This document shows positions 13,475-26,004 of a stretch of 64,000 nt of DNA, piece by piece. Made by a program: the position numbers and the translations under genes. Below the pieces are notes generated by a model, which saw only the letters and a list, made by a program, of their open reading frames with translations, was not told the origin of the DNA and searched no databases. The stretch's first letter is position 1. Each line of letters begins with the position of its first letter. The DNA lies in assembly GCA_025504975.1 (NCBI GenBank), contig JANUWI010000002.1, forward strand, positions 1,984,001-2,048,000, given 5' to 3'. This DNA comes from Plenodomus lindquistii. Lineage: Eukaryota; Ascomycota; Dothideomycetes; Pleosporales; Leptosphaeriaceae.

Positions 13475-16400
13475 TGACCGCATCGCTATGAAGTTACTCA
13501 ACAGCATCTCCTGGCAGCTGTGAGATACAGCTGTCAGACAATTACTGTGTTGGACAGCATAGAATCAGGCGGTCCGCCCTCTCCGCTACAAAACACTCCG
13601 CCCTCCCACTTCGATAGGTCTGCGACCTTTATGGCGGAACAGGCTTCACTGCAGCAATCGAGCCAGCGCTTCATGATGTTTTCTGCTGTTCAACAGGCAA
13701 CGACGACTCACGACACTCGCGCGACGACTCGTGACAATGATCACGCCAAGAAAACGAGGAAACGGCATCGACATGCAGAGTCCAGTACATGCGGACTCTT
13801 TTTGTTCCCCTAAACCCCGCTCATACACTGTTTCGGTTTCGCAGTTTGGAAGTTTGCTACCTTGCTCTGTTATAGTATCACGCGGATACCTAAAGTCATT
13901 GGTGACTTGACTGTATTGCATGGGTCTACGGGACAGGTAAGAATACCATTTGTTCGAAGGACTGTTCGCATCATTGGTGGCGTCTTTTGTCTTTTCTACT
14001 TCTGCTCAGACTGGTTCATGTGTTCACCATTTACGTCTCCTCGCCATTCGTCCACGCACCCCCCTTATTGGTACCCATTGGTGGTTGGTTGGTTCGATTC
14101 GCGAACGTCATTAGCTTGCACAAGATTCCCCCAGACTTCTCCTACTTGCTTGCTGTCTTGTGTCGTACATCATTTGCATATTCGGTATCGGCACCATGGA
14201 ATACATATTTTCTCCACATCATGCAATTCGGTGTCATGTTGCAGGAAGGGTGAGAATCTCGGCATATTTGGAGGGCTAGGTTGTGGACGTATGAGCAACT
14301 CGTTCGTGGGAAAGCATAGAAAGGAAATTTCCTTCTTCTTCTCCCGCTTTGCGTTAATAGTTAATAACACCCGTTTCGCGTCGCTTGCTGCGCATACATG
14401 TTAATCGTACGCTCGCTTACGTGTCATTGGACCATGGCACTTTCTCTTTCCCAAAGGACTTCTAGGGTCGAACTTGGTCTGTGAGTCCGCAAACATGCTC
14501 GCAACATTTACTGCAGCAACCCAGATGCTTCCCCGGGGCTACAATGTCTGTGTCAGACGCCGCTTGTACCACACAGTACGCACTACCGTTTTGAATCAAT
14601 CTATTGCGCAATGTTTGAAACCCGCTCGCAACGCCGAAGCCGAAGAAGCCGAAGTCACTGCGTTGACCAGACATGGTTCATGGGTTTACCATCGGATCGC
14701 ACCAACCCTCATTCACGAGTCACAAGCTGCGGACGGGAAGCGATGCGAAGCCTTCTCAAGCACTGACCACGCATGCACCATGCTTTTCGATTGCGCTCGA
14801 GCTTCGCCAATCTACTCTATTATAGTATAGAATAGAAGTGGATAGTGGGCGTGGCGCGCCAATCCACATTTTGCAGTTTGATGCAGGAAGATGCACGTCA
14901 GAGCTATATTGGACAGCTGTTATGAAAACTTAATTGCTGGAACCCGGGAACCGAATGTGATGTTGAGAATCAGGCTTGATCTGGGCCGGTAGTGTTTAGG
15001 TAAGCTCGATAATATTGGGACTCGGGAGGCAGTGTGATGTGCCAGAGGTCACTGTGCAGTGTTACTGCATGAAGAGACGTGAGGCTCGTCTGGGCATGTC
15101 GTGCCACCGACACGAGGTCCAGGAGTTCGCATAGTGCGCATGCGATTCAAGTATGTGCACTACAAAAGACCAAGGGAAAAATCGGTTGAGCCGAGCGAAT
15201 GAGCACAGTCTGATTTTGTTTTGGCCCGTCGAATCAGTGAGTGTGCATGGCCGTTGCTCGCACACAACGGTCCAAACACCCTTTCCAATGCGAAGACCTC
15301 GTGGCGACCCGCTCTGTGCACCGACGCACAAACTTAATCCGGAAGTCTGAATCCATGGTCATATTGGTGGCTACGAGCGCCGCGCGAATGGCAAGAGCAC
15401 CGCGAGAACAGGATGTAATATGTATTGGTGCGAGGCGGACGGAGGATGTCCCTGTTTGGCGGTATGGGCAATGTGATTAGTGTTGCGATGATCGCGAAGG
15501 AACAGACAGATCTCCCGCTCTAGGTATCCACTCCTCATCAGATCTGGAAGCGATCTTATCATGTTGTAAGGTGGTTTCTCTCACTTCAACTGCATCTGCC
15601 GAAATAACAATCGTGATGACTATGACTATGACTATGACAAGATATGACAACCCCCCCTTCTGGTACTAACAATGCGGACCCATAACCACATCCATTAGCA
15701 TCGTCATCAGCGGCTAGAGCGCGTAAATTCTACACCACGACACTTCAAGCCAAGAACAATGAAAACCCTCGGCCACACCTTCCTAACCACTCATAATTCT
15801 CCGCCCGCGATTTAGCCCACAATCGTGCTGGTGTAAGAAGCTCTTACCAAGCTAATACGCAAAGAGTCGGCAGGTGCGGGCGATTGCGAGTTTGCTAGAG
15901 TCTAGGCTGGCGATGTTGACGACAAGCCCCCTGGCCATGGCTTTCGCAGCTAGATGACTGAAATCGGCCCCGCAACATTGGGTAACGTTTCAAAAACTGC
16001 ATTGATCGTTGGGGCGATTTGGACCCTTTTGCGGTACTAAGGTTTAGATTGCTGGACTGGACTGGGTTGTGAGGATGCTTTTGGATGGTGCATGCAATGT
16101 GCTGCTGATAAACCGTAGAGAAAAGCGCCACATTGTGGTCCACCTCTTGCATGTACACCGATCGAAAACTTGTTTGGCGAGAGGCCAGTCGGTTGGGACT
16201 TTCGAATAACGGACTGCATCAGATAGGAGATGTTGAAGATTTGCAATGTCATGACTTTAACTTTGGACGTACATATCTACAAATGCCCGTAGCGGAGGCA
16301 TCGCCACGTGGATACCATTAGCTTCAACAGAAGCTTTCTGGGTAAAGTCAAAATTTGGAAACTTAGTCACGATGGCCGTTGCCAACCTGGAAGAGGGAAA

Positions 16401-17951
16401 ATAGGATTCGAGGACCCGATCCGTTGACTTGGATGTGTCGATCTGGTTCTTGCTCTCATCAACTGTACAAACTAGATTCGTAAGTTTGGAGGGCTGGCGT
16501 TGCCACGCGGGTTAATCGGCCAAGGCTGATTCTGATCGACAGGGGACCAATACATTCGTGCATTCCATTTACGTATTTTAGAACAGAGAAAGCTTCCTAG
16601 AGTTTAATGCGGTGTTGGACCGAGTTGATTGAATAGCCCGATTGTGCAAAGAATTTGACTTTGCACGGCACGTGAGCCTACAATATAGTTCAGGTTATAA
16701 GCCAAATACCACACTGCTTCGACTATTGGGAGAAAAGCTTCTGCTCTGGCAGGAGTTAGACGCTTCTGCTGCCAAACAGAGGCATGTTGTAGATCCGATC
16801 GAGCAGAAGGCTATCTATAAACGATGGCCAACAAATAGACCAGGAATCGAGCTGTGGACGGGTTCAGTATAGAGGTTCAGAGCCCCTTGTCGTTTAGTTG
16901 TAGCCTGGCTAAGGATATTTCTGAAACCCAATTGCTGCGCTTTCATTCACAACTTCAGCCTCATGATGAGACGTTGCAGAGAGACACCCACACAATACAT
17001 ATCGTTAGCTCAATACGCACCTAGTCCCCGACCAACGCGCTCACTTTACAAATAATACTATGATATCATTCAGTAACAGATACGCTTATCAGTCCATCGC
17101 CTCCTGACACTTATCCCCTCCACACGTGACATTGCGATTCTCACTTGCATCTCCCTAAACACTAAGGACGCCTTTGCCACGTCGTGACAAATGTAAACGG
17201 CATATAGTGAAAATGCTGTTCCCGTGCGTTCTCAGAATGCGGAGAACGGCAATTATCACACGTCTACCTATAGTACATGTAGTCAGCATACCAATACGTG
17301 CCAACACCACGTGGCTCGTGATCGCTAACATGCACATAAGCGTGAGCGCAAGCATAAGCGAGATTTCAGGTACGCGAACGGTGGTAAGCTTGACCCGTGG
17401 CTATATTGGTGCCGATATTGTAGAGTGGACGGCGATGCTGGCGTGCTGATCATGTCGTTCCCCACACAGCGCCGTGCAGATACCGTAGCATTTGCACCCA
17501 AGGACTGGAGAACATCGTCATCCGATAGTGATACACATACACAAGCGACGTGTCTTGCCAACACCGCAGATATTGAGACTAAATCAGGCTACGGGCAAAT
17601 AGCAGACAGATGAGTCATTGCTGCCTTTCTTTAAGATAGGCCAAGACTGACGTTTATGTACCGACTCGGAGCATTGATGACATTGGCTATACCCATTTGA
17701 AGGGCAAGACAGAGTTGCTGATGCAGTATACGCCTGTAACGCCGTACTTGATGTTGAGCACCTGTTGTTCGAAGGCACATCAATCATGTCTTCTACCAAA
17801 TTCCAATCCTCGGATAAGATCGTCTCCATCAGCACAGCCTCCTCTCACAGCACATCCTCGGCGAACTGTGTGAGCTTGGTGATGTAGTCTCAGGACTACG
17901 CTTCCATCAAGCCTTTACCCTTACTCCTTTGCCGCACACAACGTCAGCTCT
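13475..17951. other. long intergenic region with no confident gene
   Basis: About 4.5 kb downstream of the RSC7-like gene and downstream of PRP11. No frame has a recognisable domain, no rRNA or tRNA was spotted, and base composition is normal (not RIP-mutated). A short hexamer tract, (TATGAC) repeated about four times, lies near 15613-15638. The rest shows nothing I can support. Confidence 0.5.
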
Positions 17952-18709
17952 TCACTTCCTGCCCGGCGCCAACCCAGGTACAGCACTGAACCGCTCATCT
18001 CTCTCCGTCTTGAACAGAATCTGACACCAAAACTCCTTATTGTCCTCATCAAACCACGTCCAGAACTTGCCCTCACGTCGGTCAACCTCGCGCGCCTGCA
18101 GCTTGACACTGACAGTCTCATACGGCTCCCCTGCCACAATGAAGTACTGGTAATTTGGGTCTGCTTCCTCGACTTTTTGCTCGTACGCGCTCATGAAGCG
18201 GACCTTGGGCGTAATACCTGGGTTCAGGTCTGGAAACTGGAATTGGAATAACAGCCCGTTTTGCCGTGTGTTTGGGTCGCGAACTTTTGTAATGCGGTAT
18301 CCCGGTCGGCCGATCTTGATGATGTTTTTCTTGACCTGTACGCCGGCGAGTAAGCCCTGCTGGTTCACGTCGTCGCGCTTTCCCTCGCGTTGTTCCTTTG
18401 CGGCGCGGCGCGCGAGATTCGTTTGATGCTTGCGGCCTTGTGTGTGGGCGAGGTAGGAGCCATCGTTCTGGTGGACTGTGAGACACAGCCGACATTCAAA
18501 GCTGCCGACGTGATTCTTGAAGAAGTAGGGGTCTTTGTCGAGATCGATAGTTTCGAGGGCGAGTTTGCGCAGGCGTTCGCGACGGTCGGCGTTGGTAGCG
18601 GATTGCGAGGCGACGCCGCCACCACCGAATTTGGAACCTGCGCGGTTCTTGGGAGTGTTAGTCGGGAATGTAAGGTTATCTGGAGAGCAGGACGTACCTG
18701 GTAATCCAT
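17952..18709 (-). CDS. PRP11: splicing factor 3A subunit 2 (Prp11/SF3A66)
   Basis: Subunit of the SF3a complex of U2 snRNP, needed for prespliceosome assembly. A 12-nt first exon (18709-18698, MDYQ) is joined across a 50-nt intron to exon 2 (18647-17952), giving 235 aa. The joined protein begins MDYQNRAGSKFGGGGVAS, the conserved family start, which supports the tiny exon. It continues with a matrin/U1-type C2H2 zinc finger (CRLCLTVHQNDGSYLAHTQG, about residues 54-73). The SF3a66 core follows (NQQGLLAGVQVKKNIIKIGR, GRPGYRITKVRDP, YQYFIVAGEPYETV, KFWTWFDEDNKEFWCQI). The C-terminus is compact, without the long proline-rich tail of the human protein. It is divergent from the tubulin cofactor E gene. 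Confidence 0.96.
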
Positions 18710-19102
18710 GCTCTGAGGTCTGAGAGCGTTACAGTGTACTCGTCGGTCTTACAACAAGATATAAGTAGGCTCGATCGCCGCCGTGAGTTTATGCGATCAG
18801 TGATTCTAGTGTCGTGAAGGGGTTGCGCGTGGAGATGTTGTCGCGACCAGAAATTCTGGGGCTTGGACTGGATATCGCGCTAGCAGCCTTACCCAGGTTC
18901 GACATCACGTGTCCCGGGCAGCTCTACACATTCACCACCACACATCTCATGCTACAGCAGCTTTCAGACAACAAACCTACCGTCACAGAAGTCATTGAAA
19001 TGGTCTTTCTAGCTCGTAAATAGTAGCCCGATCCAGCCCATTCCCGCTACGGTGACCTGTATAATACACTCTTTTTGCAGTTCCGCATCTTCAGTCAGCA
19101 CC
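18710..19102. promoter_or_regulatory. shared upstream region of PRP11 and TBCE
   Basis: 393 bp between two divergent start codons. It must hold both promoters, but I see no motif I can name with confidence and no further gene. Confidence 0.45.
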
Positions 19103-21005
19103 ATGTCAGAATTCGAGGAATTCTACATCGGCAAACGTGTCTCCTACTCCTCCCAGCCCTGCACAGTCCGCTACTACGGTCCTCTTCCTGGTACCACCGG
19201 CCTTTGGCTGGGTCTAGAATGGGACGACCCCACACGAGGAAAACACTCTGGAGCACATGCTGGCGTCCAATATTTTACCTGCTTGAACCCCTCGCCTACC
19301 TCTGCTACTTTCATCCGACCTAGCAGGAAGTCGGACCATAAGCGGACATTCGTGCAGGCGCTGAAGAGTAAGTATGCGTCTGACCCTGCGGATGGTGATG
19401 AGGAGGGGTTCGAGGATTCAGACGTGCAGGTTGTCTTCAATGTTCAGCGGGACGAGGATGGAAAGCCCATCAATCTGAGTGACCAGACTCAGAAACTACG
19501 AAAAGAGAAAGAAAAGAAGAGGGAGATCAAGTTCAGTGGAAAAGTTGCAGAAGAAGTTGGATTTGATAAGATCCGCCGCCAGCTTGCGCAGTTGTCTGAG
19601 CTTAAGATCGTCATTCTAGATGGGCTGGGGATGTGGAGGCCTGAGGCGAGGGGAGAAAGGTGGATGAGTGAGGGTGTTAAGACGGATGTCAGGGAGGCTT
19701 GTGGTAAGGCGGTGGAGCTAGATTTGAGTAGAAATCTCTTCGAGGACTGGAGGGAGGTGGCAGCGATTTGTGAGCAGTTGGACAACTTGAGGAGTCTGAG
19801 GGTCGAGTAAGCATTCCTCTCAAACCACAAGTGGCATGCAATTCGGAACGATATATCTGATCGGTTTGCTAATGTATACCAGCGGTACACGCTTCAGAGA
19901 CACTTCCCTCACGCACGCTGAGCTAGAGCGTTGCCACAAAGCCTTCCAAGGCATACACACCCTCAAACTCGAAGATACCCTCCTCCCTTGGTCTGACCTT
20001 ACGAGACTGACACACCTGTTTCCAACCCTCACCACCTTCTCGGCATCAAGTAACCTCTACACCGCACTGACCTCGTATCACCTTCCCACAACCATTACAG
20101 ACCTGACTCTGGAAGACAACCTCCTCACCTCACTTTCCTCCCTCGCCCCCCTAACGAGTCTCCCTCACCTAACCCGGCTGATCCTCAAATCCAACAAAAT
20201 CACCGACATAGCATCAAAGCCTACAGCACATCCCTGTTGCTTCTCCAAAACTGTCCGCGAAGTGGACCTCTCGTTCAACGAAATTTCAACATGGGCCTTC
20301 ATCGAATCCCTCGCACACGTCTTCCCCGGGCTAACCAGTCTTCGCGTCTCCCACAACCCACTGTATGAGAATCTGCAAGCACCAGACGGTCGCGTCCTGA
20401 CCGCGGACGACGGCTACATGCTCACAATCGCGCGGCTGGGGAATCTCAAGACGTTGAATCATAGTCCGATCAACGATAAAGAGCGACTAAATGCCGAGTC
20501 GTACTATCTCTCTCTGATAGCAAAGGAAATGCAGTTTGCACCTGAATGGCAGCGAGAACAGATTCTGGCGAGCCACCCGAGATATGAGTGGTTGTGCGAG
20601 GAGTATGGGGAGCCGGATGTGAAGCGTAGTGTTGATGCCGTGAACCCGAATTCGCTTGCCGCACGACTTGTCAAGTTGAGACTCTATCGCGCGCCTGCGG
20701 CGGGTGAAGTTGTGATTGAGACGGAGATTCCGATGAGCTGTACAGCGTATACGGTGCTGGGGATCGTTGGAAAGCGTTTTGGCGTATCGCCACTGAAGTG
20801 CAGGTTGGTTTGGGAGACGGGTGATTGGATGTCTGCGCGCAAGACGATGGGGGATCTGGGCGATGAGGGGTGTGATCCTGATGACAGTGAGGCGGAGATT
20901 GGTATGCAGCGGATCATGCGCGAGGTGGAGATTGTGCCTGGGACACGGTCGATTGGAACGTGGATTGACGGGACGGAAGCTACTGTCAGGGTTGAAGTCA
21001 GGTAG
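19103..21005 (+). CDS. TBCE: tubulin-specific chaperone E (tubulin folding cofactor E)
   Basis: Cofactor E accepts alpha-tubulin and takes part in assembly of the alpha/beta heterodimer in the cytosol. Exons: 19103-19806 and 19883-21005, giving 608 aa; the 76-nt intron (GTAAGC donor) has a GCTAAT branch site. Domains: an N-terminal CAP-Gly (GKRVSYSSQPCTVRYYGPLPG, TTGLWLGLEWDD, GKHSGAHAGVQYF, residues about 8-75), a leucine-rich repeat region (about 180-430, with LKSNKITDIA, VDLSFNEIS, LRVSHNPLYE), and a C-terminal ubiquitin-like domain (VKLRLYRAPAAGEVVIE to the end). This order is diagnostic of TBCE. The gene converges on the JmjC gene with only 12 bp between stop codons. Confidence 0.94.
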
Positions 21006-21017
21006 AAGAAGGAATTT

Positions 21018-21927
21018 TCAGCGGAACCACCAATTGACCTGCCCGAGCTTCGTTAACGCAGTTGTTTTCTGAATCTGATTGATGATTGCTTACGGATGCA
21101 TTTGCTCCCCTCCCGACACCATGAACAGCATGCCACCACCCCAACGGTATATACAGTCCGTCCCCACACTCCAGCTCGGCCTCTACACCCTCGCCCTCAC
21201 CACCATCCTCCCATATCGCCCTTTCCAATCCACTCATCTCGTCTCCCTCCATCATTTCCGCGCCCCTCATGCTCGCCCTCCCACCGCCCGTCCCCACCTC
21301 GGCTCTAACCCTCTCATACACGCCCCTCCCGACATGCGGCCTCATCAACCGCACAACCTTGCGCCCGGCCAATTGCACAAACAGGTTGGGATTCGGATCG
21401 CGGTGTAGCGGTGTCCGGGTGGGCGGTCGTCCCATCCACAGACTACTCGCATAGATGTCCCCGCGGCCGAGTTGTGTGAGGAGTGATGGGGTGGGGAGGT
21501 CGGCTTGGAGGGGAGGTGGGAGGTCGGACAAAGAGTGCTGCGCAAGGTACAGGCGTGCGTCTGGGGTATCTGGGCCGGTCATGTGGGAGAGGAGCAGTGC
21601 GAGCGGCGCGTCGAAGCGCTCAAAGGTCGAGGTTGCGTCTGGGCTGTCTGGAGTGGAGCGCGTGAGCTCTAGAGGAACGACAGAGTCGCCGTGATGAGAG
21701 AGATGTGGTGTGAGTGTGGCATGGGACTGGCCGTCATGTGTGAACCATGTTGATATCGCGGCGAGGCCTGCGAAACCACTCCTGAAGAGTGCAGGCTGTG
21801 TTGCGTCGAAGTTGGCTATGCTCCCGCTCCCGTTATACTGTGCGCGTCGTACGGGTGTGAAACGCGCTGCCGAGGAATAGCGTCGTATTAACGAGCCTTT
21901 CCGCAGTAATCGCAAACTTGGTGACAT
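21018..21927 (-). CDS. JmjC/cupin-8 domain protein, probably mitochondrial
   Basis: Likely Fe(II)/2-oxoglutarate-dependent oxygenase of the JmjC/cupin_8 family; substrate unknown. Exons (minus): 21927-21094 and 21038-21018, giving 284 aa. The 55-nt intron restores the family-typical ending SVNWWFR; unspliced, the frame runs on into unrelated sequence. The metal-binding facial triad is visible: HRD in TPLHRDPNPNLF and the distal His in LGWWHAVHGVG. The N-terminus (MSPSLRLLRKGSLIRRYSSAARF) is Arg/Ser-rich, lacks acidic residues and looks like a mitochondrial presequence. The frame is open further upstream only through non-ATG codons, so ATG 21927 is chosen. The start lies 155 bp from that of PFD5, in the opposite direction. 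Confidence 0.8.
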
Positions 21928-22082
21928 GAGTTGCCAACGGGTATTGCAACGCGTCGTGACCAAGTAGCGAATTCTAAGCTACCCCACACCCGTCCAATCT
22001 TCACCCTGAAGCTGCGCACCACCACATCACACCACGACACAGCACCACTGCGGTCCCAACTTCCAGACCACCAATCCACACA

Positions 22083-22620
22083 ATGGCGTCCCAAGGCGGC
22101 CAATCCGGTCAAAGTAAGGCCCCAGCCTACGCAACCCGCATCCCCCCCAAACAGCTGACCCATTTCAAAAGTCGAAATCACATCCCTCCCCCTCCCGCAA
22201 CTTCAAGAACTAAAGACCCAACTCGATGCCGAACTCACCCACCTCTCAAACTCGTTCCAATCGCTTCGCACCGCCCAATCAAAATTCCGCGACTGTCTGC
22301 TCTCCATCTCGTCCGGCATCACCGCCTCCACCGCCGCCAAACCTCTACTCGTCCCCTTGACCTCTTCCCTGTACGTACCAGGCCAGTTGACGGATAGCGA
22401 GCATGTGCTGGTTGATGTTGGAACGGGCTTCTTTGTAGAGAAGAATGTGAAGAGCGCCAGCGAGTTTTACGAGCGCAAGGTCAAGGACTTGGGGGACAGT
22501 TTGAAGGATCTCGAGGGCGTCATTCAGGGCAAGGCGCAGAATGTTAGGGTTGTCGAGGAGGTTATGAGGGTCAAAGTGCTGAATCAGCAGGAGAGTGAGG
22601 GCAAGGGCAAGGGAAGCTGA
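22083..22620 (+). CDS. GIM5: prefoldin subunit 5
   Basis: Alpha-type subunit of the prefoldin hexamer, which hands nascent actin and tubulin to the CCT chaperonin. Exons: 22083-22113 and 22172-22620, giving 159 aa, the usual length. The 58-nt intron yields MASQGGQSGQIEITSLPLPQ, a typical start. Two long coiled-coil helices (LQELKTQLDAELTHLSNSFQ and FYERKVKDLGDSLKDLEGVI) flank the beta-hairpin region with the conserved PLTSSLYVPG and VDVGTGFFVEK motifs. The C-terminus is short and Lys/Gly-rich. It neighbours tubulin cofactor E, though I infer nothing functional from this. Confidence 0.94.
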
Positions 22621-22935
22621 ACGAGACTTGAAACATAGCTGTAGTGGGTACCACAGCCAGCTTCTCGGCGGGGGGCGCGCATCGCAGCACAAGTGGCCCA
22701 AGCACAAATGAGCCAGGCCACAGCTTGGAGAATTAAAAGTCGGGGATGAAAGTGTGTCTATCCATGTGGAGCAATGACTTTGGGCAGTCACCCGGAGCAG
22801 GCCTAGAGGCCGCACATGTACATGCCTCAGAAGGGTACCGCAATCTACCCTCCTACGTACCCTCTCACGCCACCTGCCACCGCATCTGACCCTGGAAAAG
22901 TCTTCTCAGGCCCATGTCACCGTATTCAGCCTGTG
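22621..22935. other. intergenic between convergent genes
   Basis: Downstream regions of PFD5 and the uncharacterised minus-strand gene. No gene or repeat seen. Confidence 0.5.
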
Positions 22936-25123
22936 CTAGATATCGATCAAGATTCCACCACCGTCAGCAGTATCGGCCATGTCGACGCCTGCAGCAGAGT
23001 CCGAAGCAGCAACTGGAGCTATGACTGGTGCTGTAGCTGAGCTGACAATCTCAGAGACCTGGAGAATCTTCTCCATCAAGACACGGATCCCATTACGGGG
23101 AGACAGATTCTGCTTCTCGTTAGATTCCAGTCCCGGTTCCGCAGACGACATCAAGCCATCATCTGGGAAGAATGTCGCGATATTGTCGCCCCAATCAGCC
23201 TGATCCCCAACTGGGAGACGCTCAAGCTCAGCAAGGTGAGTTGTCCACTGCATGTGACGTATGGAAAGACCCCAGACTGGTATCTCTTGTCCAGGATACC
23301 ACATTGCAGCATGTTCGACCTTGTAGCATGTCTTCTGTATACCAAAAGAATAGATTCTGTCCACTCGATAGGTGAACATGTGCTTCTTGATCGTTGGTGT
23401 CGTGTCCCAGCGGGCGAAAAGTTCGTTAGAGTTAACGTCGTAGTTCTTCTGCATGGAGACCTGCTTTGCAAAGCCTAGCAGTGCTGGAGAGACAAGCTGG
23501 CGTGGTACTGGGATCAGCGATTCGAGGGCGAAACTCCAGCCACGGCTCCTATTCCATGTCAGCAAAGTCTGCGCGAATTTTCCGTTTGATTGTACATACT
23601 CTCCTAGCTCCAGCAGAATAATCTCCATATTGACCTTTGGCGCCATCTTTCCAGGTGCCAGCTTGTAGAATTGAGGTTCCAGTTTCTCATACTCGCCGTT
23701 TTCATCATCTATCCAGTCGATCTGAACAACGAACAGGCTGCTAGGAGGAGCTACCGCGGCGGGACCCGATACTGGTTGCTGCCCGACAGCAGGTCTACCC
23801 GCATGACGAACAGGTGCTGCGACAGGCTTCGAGGCAGAGGAGTCGGGATCTCTGAAGACCCACGTCCCGCGGAACATTGGCTGAATTGCCTCCAGGGTCT
23901 TTGGCATGTATCCAAAGAAACCGCCGGCCTGGGTTGGTTCAAGCAAGTCTTGAGCAGCGACCAATCGATGGTGGACTTTCCACCCAAGCTCGTTATCATA
24001 GGCCCTACAGGTTGGTCAGAAAACAACTTCACCGGGTGAGATAAGATTTGACTTACCACTTTTTTACCGAAAGACCTACCCTGGAGTTGATAGCCGTCTT
24101 GAAATCTCTCTTTGGGAAAGTTTTGCCAATCTGATCAGCATGAATGTTTCTCGAAGCAAGAACTAGACATCCCAGGCGAACTGCGAAGTCATAGCAGCCC
24201 TTCTTACGCCGAACAGCCTCGAGAGCCTGCTCAATCGATTGTTGTATGGATGCTAGCTGCACAGAGTGCATACCGTCCTCACGGAAGGTGCCTGAATTGT
24301 ACATGATCGTGTGAGGTAACAGGCGAGGGACGATTCCGTCGGCACAATTGGGCCACCAGTCGCCAGCTTCTTCGAGAGATACTTCAATACCCTCATTCTC
24401 ATCTAGTATGATGTTGAGGCCGTGATCCGTCCCGAGGCTATCTGCGCGAACCTTGTCAATCATGGTTTGGTAGTGCTCCGCTGCGACTCGGATGTTGTTA
24501 TTATCGAATCCCATGATCTCAACTTGCCCAGTGTTGTTGGGTAGCTCATTGATGAAGACTTCGTCTCGCATCCTGAGCTCGTTTAGAGCTACAAGCTTGC
24601 TGCCGAAGGCGTCGCGTGGGAGCGTACATGTGTTAGAGCTTCGAAGATCCTCCGGCCAGTCGACGATGATCTGGCAATGTCAATATAGAGTCACTGTGCG
24701 GAGTAAAACTCTTACACTAGGTAGCTTTGGCGCATCTTCAGTGACCTCAGGTGCCGGCCCCTTGAACATTTGTTTGCGGCCAGCCTCCATCTCCGTGACC
24801 TGCTTGTAGTACCAATCGTCCGCATTGAACGCTGGCATCTTCGCCCATGCTGAAGAGGCTTTGGACTTGATTGGAGACTTCACAATCCACGTGTTGATAT
24901 AGGTCGTGGCGAGGTCCACTGCGGCGCCATAGATATCGAAGCGGACAATTCTGCCTTGCTCTGAGCGTGGCACGACTGTGCAACCAGTGTGAAGCAGGAT
25001 GTCTTTGACTAGAGTGTCGCGCTCTCGCATAAGCGTAACGACGCGATATTCCTGTGGGACTGGGATGATCTTGTTGGGTTTTCGACTCTTGTCAACAGCT
25101 GGCGGCGCCGTGGGGCTGCTCAT
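22936..25123 (-). CDS. uncharacterised conserved-looking protein, possible KH-like N-terminus
   Basis: I do not recognise this protein with confidence. Exons (minus): 25123-24716, 24670-24057, 24004-22936, giving 696 aa; the 45- and 52-nt introns keep the frame. Residues about 15-75 (YRVVTLMRERDTLVKDILLH, TGCTVVPRSEQGRIVRFDIY) have the rhythm of a KH-type RNA-binding fold. This is inference only, and the canonical GxxG loop is not obvious. The middle is mixed alpha/beta with tryptophans (IIVDWPEDLR, WWPNCADGIVPRLL). The last third is Pro/Ala-rich, then aromatic (WNRSRGWSFALESLIPVPRQ). A further perfect intron-like segment (23599-23549, 51 nt, GTATGT donor, GCTGAC branch, TAG acceptor) lies inside exon 3. 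Because it is a multiple of three and open, splicing would give a 679-aa form. Confidence 0.75.
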
Positions 25124-26004
25124 GTCTGCGGTTGTTCGCAAGTTCGAGGCTACGTCGACTGAACCTGAGGTAAGAGTAGCTTGTAGAGGTTTACAAACTG
25201 GTATTTCAATGATATCATGGAGATCGGCGTTACAAACTGCGTTGTTTGTCGAGTGCGCGTGTGCTGTCGTGTGTTATGGAGGTGAAGCCAAACGGGAAGG
25301 CACACTCAGCATCCTCGTTTGCGCGGGTAAGAGTACGCTTTTCTTGCATGATGTCAGAATAACACCATTCGTAATAATGGCACGAACTTTGCGATATTTG
25401 TCCAATCTACTTCTGCGCAGTCTTTCGCGTGCAATAAGCCAATGTTGATGTTACTTGCACGGAGACACCTGCAGATGTCGTTGCCGCATGGCACTCCAAG
25501 CCAGAAGATCCAGCCTCTACATTTTTGTCGGAAAGTGTGTCCGAACTTTCCAATCCTGAGGCGAAACAGGACTCACATGGACACCAGGTTAGATCTTACT
25601 CCACCGATCAGTAACTCGGGCCGTTTGTACCAAATCAGCTGGTGACTGCAAGAATATGTTGCAATTGGTGGGATGAAGGAAATGACACGGAGACGCCCAG
25701 TAACCACGTGAAGACGGTATGAATTATGAGTATGTGGTGTGAAGTGGAGATGGGTAACACTCCAAGACCAGAGACTGGCTCCGAGGCGAAAAGTTCGAAG
25801 ACTCGGATATGGGTTTGACACTTTGTAGCAATAGTGCAAGTATGTATGCATGGGTATATTTCATCGACTGACTGCTTTGACCTTCTAGGCACGCTATTAC
25901 AAGAGTACGGGATATCTACAAGCGAAACCATGAACAGCTGAACTCCGTCTCCTGCAAAACAACCACGCAAGCTCCCACCGACGCCCTGGGACAGCTAACA
26001 ACAT
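25124..26004. other. intergenic, no gene recognised
   Basis: Upstream region of the uncharacterised gene and downstream region of MAK21. Only unconvincing short frames; normal base composition. Confidence 0.5.

Noticed and set aside
14474..14830. 118-aa plus-strand open frame
   Set aside because: Composition looks random, no motif, no splice context, in a region with many equivalent frames on both strands.
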